DNA of 64,000 nucleotides. It comes from Granulicella sp. L46. Lineage in GTDB: Bacteria; Acidobacteriota; Terriglobia; Terriglobales; Acidobacteriaceae. This document shows, piece after piece, positions 1 through 7,463 of the stretch; positions within the stretch are counted from its first letter, which is position 1, and each line of letters starts with the position of its first letter. The stretch lies in NCBI RefSeq assembly GCF_009765785.1, contig NZ_LMUT01000016.1, forward strand, positions 284,357 through 348,356, written 5' to 3'. The notes below the pieces were generated by a model that worked only from the letters and a program-made list of their open reading frames with translations, was not told where the DNA came from and ran no database searches. The position numbers were made by a program, and so were the translations under genes.

Positions 1-273
1 CTGCGGCGCGAGGCTCTTCGAGACCATGTCGAAGATGCCGGAGTTGGCGAGGTCGGAGTAGAGGACGGTGTCGAAGGTGTTCTTGTAGGCATCGCCGTTG
101 GCGGACGAGGCTTTGAAGTTGGCTGCGGCGAGGCGGATGCTGGTGGCGCCGGAACTGGTCTCGAGGTGGAAGGTGTCTTGTGCGTTGAGGGCAGAGGCGG
201 AGAGCAAGATGGGGAGAGTGGCGAGCAGTGATAGGGCGGCTCGTGCTGACCAGCGTCGTACGGAAAGATTCAC
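1..273 (-). CDS. tolB: TolB, N-terminal part (runs off left edge)
   Basis: This is the first 91 codons of a periplasmic Tol-Pal protein. A GTG start at 273 is preceded by GGAG eight bases upstream. The reading frame opens with a signal peptide (two Arg, then a Leu/Ala-rich core ending in ALNAQ). It continues into the TolB N-terminal domain, with the run NTFDTVLYSDLANSGIFDM typical of that family. TolB docks on Pal and TolA and helps keep the outer membrane attached during division. The gene is the last visible one of tolQ-tolR-tolA-tolB; pal would be expected beyond the edge. The beta-propeller domain lies outside the window. Confidence 0.85.
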   Translation of the reverse strand, partial: MNLSVRRWSARAALSLLATLPILLSASALNAQDTFHLETSSGATSIRLAAANFKASSANGDAYKNTFDTVLYSDLANSGIFDMVSKSLAPQ

Positions 274-399
274 TAGCGTTTCTCCAATAGGTGTGATGCC
301 GGAAGTGAGGGTGCACGCATAGAAATCTGCGTGGAAAAATATTCGGGCGTAGGAGAAAAGTACTGCAAATTCAAGCAGGTGCGAAGGGGTGAGGTACCG

Positions 400-1185
400 T
401 TACTGATGCTTGTAATCAAACTTGTCCTCGATGGTGATGTGATCGCCTTCGGGAAGTGGCCCGAAGGAGTCGATACGTTGCAGCGCGCGCATGGCCGCGG
501 TGTCGAGCGTGGGTGAGCCGCTGCGGTTCTCGATGCGGACGTTGGCGATGGAACCGTCGCGCTCGATGTCGAAGGCGATGATGACACTTTTACCTTCGGA
601 GCTGCGCGGGTCGACTTCCTGGGTGAAGTAGTTTTGCGCGATGACGCGACCGACGGCCTCCACGTAATAAGCATAGCGTGCGCCGAAGGTGCGGCTCTGC
701 ACTGTGAGCGTGGCGGAGCCGTTTTTCAGTTGCGTCATGGATTGCGGGAGCTGGGTTGCGCTCTCGCCGGTCTGGGCTTTGGCGCTGGGAGGCGTGGGTT
801 GCGGATGCTTGGGCGGAGCGGGCGTGGGGACAGGGCCTAGCTTCTTGGGCTGGTCCTTGGCCTTGACCAGGATGTCAGTTTCGCGGGGCGGAGGTGCAGC
901 GGCTTCCTTGGGTGGAGGAAGGGGCGCGGGGCTGACGGTTTCGGGCGTGAGAACGGATTTGTCTACGGGCTTGGCTTTCTCGGGTAGAGGGATGGCCGAG
1001 ACCATGGAGGCCTGGATGGAGCCGGCCTCGGAGGCGTTTTCGCCCCAGTGGTTGCTGGTGTGGTTGAGATAGATGCCGACGCCGATGAAGACTAAGACGA
1101 TGAGGATGTGGAGCGCGATCGCGCCGATGACGCCGCGGCGGAATTGATCGTCCGGAGAGAGTGGCGAGATGGCTTGGGTGGTCAT
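400..1185 (-). CDS. TonB/TolA-family energy transducer of the Tol operon
   Basis: The 261-residue protein has one membrane segment near residues 19-40, a Pro/Lys/Ala-rich spacer at about 75-145 and a C-terminal TonB/TolA-type domain. That domain runs from about 165 to 261 and includes the stretch SVIIAFDIERDGSIANVRI. Its place between tolR and tolB makes it the functional TolA, passing proton-motive energy from TolQ/TolR to the periplasm. The C-terminal domain looks more like TonB than enterobacterial TolA, and the spacer is short. It lies 209 bases after tolR, and that gap holds repeats, so it may have its own expression signal. Confidence 0.82.
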   Translation of the reverse strand: MTTQAISPLSPDDQFRRGVIGAIALHILIVLVFIGVGIYLNHTSNHWGENASEAGSIQASMVSAIPLPEKAKPVDKSVLTPETVSPAPLPPPKEAAAPPPRETDILVKAKDQPKKLGPVPTPAPPKHPQPTPPSAKAQTGESATQLPQSMTQLKNGSATLTVQSRTFGARYAYYVEAVGRVIAQNYFTQEVDPRSSEGKSVIIAFDIERDGSIANVRIENRSGSPTLDTAAMRALQRIDSFGPLPEGDHITIEDKFDYKHQ

Positions 1186-1272
1186 GTTCGTTCAGTACAG
1201 AAAGAGCAAAAGCCTTGACGCAAAGGGCGCGAAGTTGGCCACGTTTCGCGAAGTAGAACAAGCAACAGAAGA

Positions 1273-1340
1273 AGCAGATTCCCAAAGGGAATGACAGAAA
1301 GAAAAACAAGTGCAACAGCAGATCCCTGCGGGATGACAGC
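1273..1340. repeat. Two copies of a short dispersed hairpin repeat
   Basis: The tolR-tolA gap contains two related units. One is CAGATTCCC-AAA-GGGAATGACA at about 1275-1297. The other is CAGATCCC-TGC-GGGATGACA at about 1318-1338. Each forms a 5-6 bp stem with a 3-base loop. The first unit recurs almost identically at 19619-19644. The family appears to be a dispersed intergenic element; a function is not evident. Confidence 0.7.
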
Positions 1341-1394
1341 CGGAAAAACAAAGGCAACGACAACAACTGAGAACGAAGAACTGATAACCGACAA

Positions 1395-1802
1395 CTATCT
1401 TTGCAGCGGTTGGGTGACGATGCTGATGTTGCTGATGCCGGCTCGTTTGACGGCATCCATTACGGAAGCGAAGGCGCCGAAGGGGACTGCTTCGTCGGCG
1501 CGGACGTAGATTACTTTCTTTTCGTTTGCGGGATTCTGGGCTAGGACCGCGGAGAGGTTGTGGATGTTGACGGGCTTGTCCTGCAGGAAGACGTTCTGGT
1601 CCTTGTCGATGGTGACGACGAGGTGGACTTCGCTGAGTTGCGAGACGAGGCGGGTGTGGGGGACGGCGACCTGGATGCCGCTCTGCAGAACAGGGGCGGT
1701 GAGCATGAAGATGAGGAGCAGAACCAAGACCACGTCGACCAGCGGCGTGATGTTGATGTCGGACATGGCGGTGGTGGTTTTGCCGTTGGTGCTGAAGGCC
1801 AT
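1395..1802 (-). CDS. tolR: TolR/ExbD-family proton channel subunit
   Basis: This is a 135-residue protein with a short cytoplasmic N-terminus that includes the ExbD/TolR signature DINITPLVDVVLVLLLIFM at about residues 15-33. The Asp in PLVDV is the conserved proton-relay residue. A periplasmic alpha/beta domain follows. It starts two bases after the tolQ stop, so the two are surely co-translated. With TolQ it forms the inner-membrane motor of the Tol-Pal system. The length is typical for the family. Confidence 0.93.
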   Translation of the reverse strand: MAFSTNGKTTTAMSDINITPLVDVVLVLLLIFMLTAPVLQSGIQVAVPHTRLVSQLSEVHLVVTIDKDQNVFLQDKPVNIHNLSAVLAQNPANEKKVIYVRADEAVPFGAFASVMDAVKRAGISNISIVTQPLQR

Positions 1803-1804
1803 GG

Positions 1805-2656
1805 TTAGGAACTCCGGCGATCGTTGGGGAATGGCGGCAGCTGGGTGCCGGGCTGCGGGGGCCGGCGACGATCTTCACCGTAGGGCGGCGGGTTGCCGGG
1901 CTGTTGGGGCTGGAAGAGTGCGGCGTTCTGGATGGCGTTGAGGAGCTCGCGGCCGAAGTCGTCCATGCGCGCGGCGAACTCGCGGAGGCGGGCGGTGAGC
2001 TGGTTGTAGCCCATGACGGCGGGGACGGCGACGACGAGGCCGGCGGCTGTGGTGATGAGGGCTTCCGAGATACCGGGGGCGACGGCGCGGAGGGTGGCGG
2101 CGCCTTCGGCACCGAGGCCGTGGAAGGCGTCGATGATGCCCATGACGGTGCCGAAGAGGCCGACGAACGGGCCGACCTGGGCGATGGTGGCGAGCCAGGT
2201 CATGCGGCGTTCCATCGAGCTGAGGGCTTCGCTGGCGGCAGTCTGGGCGGCGCGCTCGAGGCCCTGGGGGTTGGGGGGTATGCCGCGGCCGCCGCTTTGG
2301 CGCTGGTACTCGTCGTTGATTTCGTTGAAGACAGCGACGAGCGGGCTGGGCTTGAACTGGTCGGCGATGGCGGCGATTTCCGAGAGGCGGCCGGACTTGC
2401 GGAAGGCTCGGATGAAGCGGCGGTTCTGGGTGTCGGCTGCCTTGAAGGAGCGCCACTTGGAGATCATGACGGACCAGGAGAGGACGCTCATGATGACGAG
2501 GAGGCCGAGCACGGCGAGCGCGGTGGGGCCGCTGTTGTGCAGCATCTCCACGAGAGCGCTGGAGGATTGTCCGGCAGGAGGGGGGCCGAGCGAGACGTCG
2601 GTTGGGGCTTGCGTGGCGGCGTCTTGCAGGAAAAGAGCGAAAGCTAACAGGGTCAT
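1805..2656 (-). CDS. tolQ: TolQ/ExbB/MotA-family motor protein
   Basis: I start the gene at the ATG at 2656, giving 283 residues. The frame stays open to 2776, but the extra N-terminus looks non-coding and reaches towards divergent recN. Three membrane segments are visible: one around residues 45-65 (TALAVLGLLVIMSVLSW), one around 170-195 (VGPFVGLFGTVMGIIDAF) and one around 210-235 (ALITTAAGLVVAVPAVMGY). This is the ExbB/TolQ pattern. TolQ assembles with TolR to harvest the proton gradient. First gene of the minus-strand tol operon. Confidence 0.92.
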   Translation of the reverse strand: MTLLAFALFLQDAATQAPTDVSLGPPPAGQSSSALVEMLHNSGPTALAVLGLLVIMSVLSWSVMISKWRSFKAADTQNRRFIRAFRKSGRLSEIAAIADQFKPSPLVAVFNEINDEYQRQSGGRGIPPNPQGLERAAQTAASEALSSMERRMTWLATIAQVGPFVGLFGTVMGIIDAFHGLGAEGAATLRAVAPGISEALITTAAGLVVAVPAVMGYNQLTARLREFAARMDDFGRELLNAIQNAALFQPQQPGNPPPYGEDRRRPPQPGTQLPPFPNDRRSS

Positions 2657-2843
2657 AGGCGTCGGATTAAGTGTAACTGGGTATGAGGGTGGGAGTGAGA
2701 ACCCAGGTAGATGCTCGGCGTGATGGTTTTTGGACAAAGTGCAGGAGTTTTGGGCTGTCGATGCGTTGAGATGCAAAAGTTGCGGGCAGGAGAGGCTGTG
2801 GATCGTGTGGCCTGCTATGCTCTTGCGTGAAAGAGACCAAGAG

Positions 2844-4559
2844 ATGCTGCTGGAGCTGCGCGCAGAGAACTATGCCGTGATTGACCACGCGGTCGCCGAG
2901 TTTGGGCCGGGGTTGAACTTGTTGACCGGGGAGACGGGTGCGGGCAAGTCGATCTTGATTGACGCGCTGGCGCTGCTGCTGGGTGGGAAAGCGTCGAGTG
3001 ACGTGGTGCGGTTTGGGGCGGAGAAGGCCGTGCTGGGGTGCGTGTTTGAGACCACGCCGGGGGCTGAAGAGATTCTGGAGGAGAATGGGATCGATCCGGA
3101 AGGGGATGAGATCCTGCTGCGGCGCGAGATTGCGGGGTCGGGTAAGGGACGGGTGTTCGTGAACAATCAGCCCGCTACCGTTGGGGTGCTTCGGCTGCTG
3201 GCGCCGGAGTTGGCGCTGGTGCATGCGCAGTCGGAGACGCTGGTGGCGTTTGACGCAGCGCAGCAGAGGATGCTGCTCGATCGGTTTGGCGATGTCAGCA
3301 GCGAAGAGGTTGGCGCGGCGTTTGGGCGGTGGAAGGAGCTCGAGGCGAAGATCCGGGAGCTGCAGAGCGTGGAGCAGGATCGGCTGCGGTTGATGGACTT
3401 GTGGAGCTTTCAGGCCAAAGAGATTGAATCGGCGGGGATTACTGACGCGGAAGAGGATGTGCGGCTGGAGACGGAGAAACGGGTCCTGGCGAACTCTGAG
3501 CGGCTGTTTGCCGGAGCTACCGCGGCGCAGGAGTTGCTGTATGAGGCGGAAGTTTCGGCGGAGACGCTGCTGGGTGGGGCGCTTCGGCACGTCGAGGATT
3601 TGGCGAAGTTTGATGAGCAGTTCAAGGAGACTGCAGGGCAACTGGCGGCGGCGAAGGCTAGCGTCGAGGATGCGGCTGCTACGTTGAGGGATTTTGCGGG
3701 AAAGGTGACGGCGTCGCCTGAGAGGTTGGGGGAGATTGAGGACCGGTTGGCCGCGCTGGATCGGCTGAAGCGGAAGTATGGGAGCAGCCTGGGTGAGGTG
3801 ATTGCGTTTGGGGCGGACGTGGCCTCGAAGCTGGCGGATTTGGAGAATCGGGATGCTCGGCTGGCGGAGTTGGAGAAGGACCTGACGATTGCCGCGGCGA
3901 AGTACATGGTGGTTGCGAGGAAGCTGTCGGCGGAGAGAATCGCGGCGGCGAAGAAGCTAGCCAAGACGGCGGAGCGGCAGATTAATGAGCTGGCGATGAA
4001 CGCCAAGTTTGAGGTGGGGGTGACGCCGCGCGAGGATGTCGAGGCGTGGACGGCGCACGGATGGGATCGGGTGGAGTGCCGGATCGCGACTAATCCGGGA
4101 GAACCGCTGAAGTCGCTGACGGAGATCGCGTCGGGGGGTGAGATGAGCCGGGTGATGTTGGCGCTGAAGGTGAGTGTGGAAGAGGGTGCGAATGCTGCGG
4201 CGAAGCGGCGGAAGATGGCGTTGCCGCGGACGCTGGTTTTCGATGAGATCGATATTGGCATTGGGGGACGGGCGGCGGAGGCTGTGGGGCAGAAGCTGAA
4301 GACGCTGTCTGAGGCGCAACAGGTGATCTGCATTACGCATCTGCCGCAGATTGCGGCGTTTGCGGATCAGCATTTCCTGATTGAGAAGGGTGAGAGCGGG
4401 GGACGGACGCATACGGGGGTGCGTCGGATGAAGCGGGAGGAGCGCGTGGAGGAGATTGCGCGGATGCTGTCGGGCGCGAATTTGACGGAGAGCAGCCGGA
4501 GGCATGCTGAGCAGATGCTGTCGTCCGCAGGTCGTCCTGCGCGGACGGCGGGAGTTTAG
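2844..4559 (+). CDS. recN: DNA repair protein RecN
   Basis: This is an SMC-like ATPase of 571 residues from the ATG at 2844. An earlier in-frame start at 2730 would add 38 residues unlike the family. The protein begins directly with the RecN N-terminus (MLLELRAENYAVIDHA) and Walker A GETGAGKS at residues 29-36. A long coiled-coil middle follows, then the signature ASGGEMSRVMLALK and the Walker B LVFDEIDIGIGG. RecN loads at double-strand breaks and aids recombinational repair. It is divergent from tolQ with a 187-base gap. No LexA box was recognised. Confidence 0.95.
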   Translation: MLLELRAENYAVIDHAVAEFGPGLNLLTGETGAGKSILIDALALLLGGKASSDVVRFGAEKAVLGCVFETTPGAEEILEENGIDPEGDEILLRREIAGSGKGRVFVNNQPATVGVLRLLAPELALVHAQSETLVAFDAAQQRMLLDRFGDVSSEEVGAAFGRWKELEAKIRELQSVEQDRLRLMDLWSFQAKEIESAGITDAEEDVRLETEKRVLANSERLFAGATAAQELLYEAEVSAETLLGGALRHVEDLAKFDEQFKETAGQLAAAKASVEDAAATLRDFAGKVTASPERLGEIEDRLAALDRLKRKYGSSLGEVIAFGADVASKLADLENRDARLAELEKDLTIAAAKYMVVARKLSAERIAAAKKLAKTAERQINELAMNAKFEVGVTPREDVEAWTAHGWDRVECRIATNPGEPLKSLTEIASGGEMSRVMLALKVSVEEGANAAAKRRKMALPRTLVFDEIDIGIGGRAAEAVGQKLKTLSEAQQVICITHLPQIAAFADQHFLIEKGESGGRTHTGVRRMKREERVEEIARMLSGANLTESSRRHAEQMLSSAGRPARTAGV

Positions 4560-4584
4560 AGCGGCGGGTCCTGCGCGGACGGCG
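4534..4584 (+). repeat. 17-bp direct repeat at the recN 3' end
   Basis: GTCCTGCGCGGACGGCG occurs at 4534-4550, inside the last recN codons, and again at 4568-4584 just after the stop. The unit contains the inverted pair GTCC/GGAC. It may be a small duplication. Confidence 0.7.
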
Positions 4585-4673
4585 AGCGAGGGAGCGGTGA
4601 TGAGTCAGAGCGTGGGACAACCTGATTGGGTTGGGAGGCTTCTCAAGAGGCAACGCCCAAGGAGGGTTTAATT

Positions 4674-4820
4674 ATGGCTGAACCGAAGAAATGCGCGCAC
4701 ACGGCTTGTACCTGTGTCTGTTCGGATGGCAAAAAGTATTGTTCGCAGATTTGCGAGGACAGCAAGAGCATGATGTCGATCAAGTGCGACTGCAAGCATG
4801 AGGGGTGTTCGGGCAGATGA
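4674..4820 (+). CDS. Small bacterial metallothionein
   Basis: This is a 48-residue Cys-rich protein with Cys at 7, 12, 14, 16, 23, 27, 38, 40 and 45 and His at 9 and 42. The arrangement includes CTCVC and CDCKHEGC. Nine Cys plus two His match the cyanobacterial/pseudomonad-type metallothioneins that bind Zn, Cd or Cu in thiolate clusters. The start at 4674 is fixed by GGAGGG eight bases upstream; a longer frame from 4626 lacks this signal. It stands alone between recN and the convergent S41 peptidase. The metal is not predictable from the sequence alone. Confidence 0.88.
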   Translation: MAEPKKCAHTACTCVCSDGKKYCSQICEDSKSMMSIKCDCKHEGCSGR

Positions 4821-4836
4821 TTTGCCAAGAGCGGGT

Positions 4837-6168
4837 CTAGAGCGTGGGCCACTCGTGGGGGAAGAGTTTGCCGGCTGCCGTGGGGTCGAGCGTTCCGCCT
4901 GCCAGCTGAACTGCGCGGGCGAGGGCTGGATCTTTGCCGTCTGCCAAGTCCTGAGCTGTTGGAATCACCTGCTCGTCGGGGGTTACACCTGTGTTTTCGA
5001 GACTCTTGCCGTCTTTCATGATGAGATTGGCGGAGGTGATGGAGAAGCCGTAGTAGATTCTTGAGTCCGTGCCCAGAAACTCATCGGAGTCATGAGCTTC
5101 CATGACCGCGCCGGCAGACTGATCGCCGATGACCTGACCTCGCTTCTCAAGTTGGATGACGCGTGCGAAGAGCTCGGCGGCCGATGCTGACTGGCTGTTT
5201 ACGAGGACGATCAGCTTACCCGCAAATGCGGCGTGGCCCCAGGTCTTCGAAACGATTGGTTTGGTGTCCTTTCGCGAAACGCGGTCTGCAATTGTCACAT
5301 CGTGGTCGAAGACCTGGCCCACCATGTACTTGAGCGAGTCCTCGAAACCACCGGGATTGTCGCGGAGGTCGAGCACCAAGGTTTGGTGCTTTCGGACCTT
5401 CGAAGACATTTTTTCCAAGTCGGTGACATCGACCTCGAAGCTGGGCATCTTCCAAACGATCAGGTCGCCGCTTTCGTAATAGCGTTCGCGGTTGAGATGG
5501 TCCATCTCCTCATCGGCTCGCACTAGCTGCCAGAAATTTGCCGAGCCTTCTTCCGTTAAGTCGACGATCTTCGCGCCACGTTGAATGAGAGCCTGGATGG
5601 TCACCTGACGCCGTTCCCCGGTGGGACTTAGAAGATTCAGGTTTTCGTAGGGAGCGGGGGAGAGGGTTTGAAAGAAATAGCGCATGTTGATGAAGTCCGC
5701 GCGCTTCACGGCAAATCCGTTGAGGGCCAGGACCTGATCACCGACGTGCAGCTTGGTGGCCGCGTCGGTGCCCGGGCGAACGTGCGTGATAAAACATTTG
5801 TCGCCCACCATTTCCATCTCGTAGCCAAACGTGGAATGGTTGGTCCGGACGGGCGGCTGGAAAAAGGTGTGGGAGTCGTGGAGTTGGAGGAGGAAGGCGG
5901 CGATCACGCGGAAGGTGTCATTGATCGTCTGGGCGGAGTCCATGCGCGTGTCGAGCGATTTGTAGGAGGCATCGAGATCCACGCCATGGTAGGTGGGATC
6001 GTAATAATTCTTCTTCACCTCGGTGTAGGCCTGGCGGAGGATGGCGTGGGCGCGGCCAAGTTCGTTGCTGTCCATCGGGCGGGGAGGCGTGGTCTGCTGG
6101 GAGCGGAGAATTGTCGCGGAAAACAGAAGGGGGCAGAGGGTGAGGGGCAGAATGAGGCGAAGCTGCAC
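4837..6168 (-). CDS. Secreted S41-family (C-terminal processing type) peptidase
   Basis: I chose the GTG at 6168 (443 residues), because it puts a normal signal peptide (LRLILPLTLCPLLFSATIL) at the N-terminus and has a purine-rich stretch upstream. The 47 residues of open frame before it look non-coding. A PDZ-like segment (FITHVRPGTDAATKLHVGDQ) lies in the first half. The catalytic region has VNSQSASAAELFARV, with the Ser nucleophile, followed by GDQSAGAV. S41 enzymes cut C-terminal ends of periplasmic or exported proteins. It is convergent with the metallothionein gene and divergent from ispH. Confidence 0.85.
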   Translation of the reverse strand: MQLRLILPLTLCPLLFSATILRSQQTTPPRPMDSNELGRAHAILRQAYTEVKKNYYDPTYHGVDLDASYKSLDTRMDSAQTINDTFRVIAAFLLQLHDSHTFFQPPVRTNHSTFGYEMEMVGDKCFITHVRPGTDAATKLHVGDQVLALNGFAVKRADFINMRYFFQTLSPAPYENLNLLSPTGERRQVTIQALIQRGAKIVDLTEEGSANFWQLVRADEEMDHLNRERYYESGDLIVWKMPSFEVDVTDLEKMSSKVRKHQTLVLDLRDNPGGFEDSLKYMVGQVFDHDVTIADRVSRKDTKPIVSKTWGHAAFAGKLIVLVNSQSASAAELFARVIQLEKRGQVIGDQSAGAVMEAHDSDEFLGTDSRIYYGFSITSANLIMKDGKSLENTGVTPDEQVIPTAQDLADGKDPALARAVQLAGGTLDPTAAGKLFPHEWPTL

Positions 6169-6334
6169 TAAGTTTCTCTCCGAAGCAGATTTAGGGTTGC
6201 CGAAGTATAGCGGAATGGTTGCCAGCAGGGTGATTTTGAGGGGGGCGCGGTCCAGGAAGATTTGCACCGTTTGTGGTTCACACCAGGGGGTGTACTCCGG
6301 TGCTATCAAGGGCCGGAGAGGGTATACTTAACCT

Positions 6335-7354
6335 GTGAGTAACCTTACCGCCTCTCCCGCAAACGCCCATAAGAACCCCGGCGAAACCACCACCAAAAAA
6401 GTTCTCCTGCTAAAGCCGAGAGGCTTCTGTGCGGGGGTGGTGCGCGCGATCGATATCGTGCAGATTGCCCTGGACACGTTTGGGGCGCCGATTTACGTGC
6501 GTAAAGAGATTGTGCACAACAGCTACGTGGTGAATGATCTGGCGCAAAAGGGCGCGATCTTTGTCAACGAGCTGGACGAGGTGCCGGCGGGCGCGCGGGT
6601 GATTTACTCGGCCCATGGAGTGAGCCCGGCGGTGCGGCAGGGGGCGAAAGAGCGCGGCCTGAAGGTGATTGACGCGACATGCCCGCTGGTTACCAAAGTA
6701 CATATTGAGGCTATCAAGTTTGCCAAGCAGGGATATTCGCTGGTGCTAGTGGGGCATCGGGACCATGAAGAGGTCCAGGGAACGCAGGGTGAGGCGCCGG
6801 ATGTGACGCAGGTGGTGTCGACAGTGGAAGAGGTTGAGGCGCTGGTGGTGCCGGATCCCAATAAGGTGGCGTATCTGACGCAGACTACGCTCTCGCTGGA
6901 TGAGGCGCGGTACATGATTGAGGCCTTGCGCAAGAAGTTTCCGAACATCGCCGGGCCGCATGCGCAGGATATTTGTTATGCGACGGAGAATCGCCAGACG
7001 GCGGTCAAGAATGTTGCGCACGGTGCCGATTTGGTGCTGGTAGTCGGGTCGCGCAATAGCTCGAATTCGAATCGGCTGGTCGAGGTGTCGCACAATATCG
7101 GGACACATTCGTATTTGATTGACAAGGCAGAAGATATCAAGCCGGAGTGGCTTGAGGGCGTGGCTACGGTGGCGATCACCGCGGGCGCGTCGGCACCGGA
7201 GATCCTGGTTCAGGAGGTAGTGGCATACCTGCAGGGCAAGGGATATGGATCGGTTGAAGAGGTTGAAGTGATGCCGGAGAATGTGCGTTTTGGATTGCCG
7301 CCGGAGATCGTTTCGGCGATCGCGGCAGCGCCAGCGCGGCCGGCAAGCTATTAG
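6335..7354 (+). CDS. ispH: 4-hydroxy-3-methylbut-2-enyl diphosphate reductase
   Basis: IspH (LytB), 339 residues, makes IPP and DMAPP in the last step of the MEP pathway. The three cluster-binding Cys are visible in GFCAGV (C32), DATCPLV and DICYATENRQ. The substrate-binding His residues are in EIVHNSYVV and GHRDHEEVQGT. The start is GTG at 6335, with GGAGAGGG about 12 bases upstream; the family core begins only at residue 22 (KVLLLKPRGFC). It leads the plus-strand run into squalene-hopene cyclase and hpnH, so it probably feeds hopanoid synthesis as well as general isoprenoids. Confidence 0.95.
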   Translation: MSNLTASPANAHKNPGETTTKKVLLLKPRGFCAGVVRAIDIVQIALDTFGAPIYVRKEIVHNSYVVNDLAQKGAIFVNELDEVPAGARVIYSAHGVSPAVRQGAKERGLKVIDATCPLVTKVHIEAIKFAKQGYSLVLVGHRDHEEVQGTQGEAPDVTQVVSTVEEVEALVVPDPNKVAYLTQTTLSLDEARYMIEALRKKFPNIAGPHAQDICYATENRQTAVKNVAHGADLVLVVGSRNSSNSNRLVEVSHNIGTHSYLIDKAEDIKPEWLEGVATVAITAGASAPEILVQEVVAYLQGKGYGSVEEVEVMPENVRFGLPPEIVSAIAAAPARPASY

Positions 7355-7463
7355 TTTCGAGAGCGGTTGGTGATTCATTGGGAAGCGGCTTTTGAAAGCG
7401 GCTGTTGATGGATAGAACCACTGGGACTTGAGGCCTGGCAGTGATGTGTTGCATCTGAAATTT

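Noticed and set aside
1904-2647. Gly/Glu/Ala-rich frame of 247 codons opposite tolQ
   Set aside because: Composition is that of a reverse-strand shadow, no motif is present, and tolQ on the other strand is certain.
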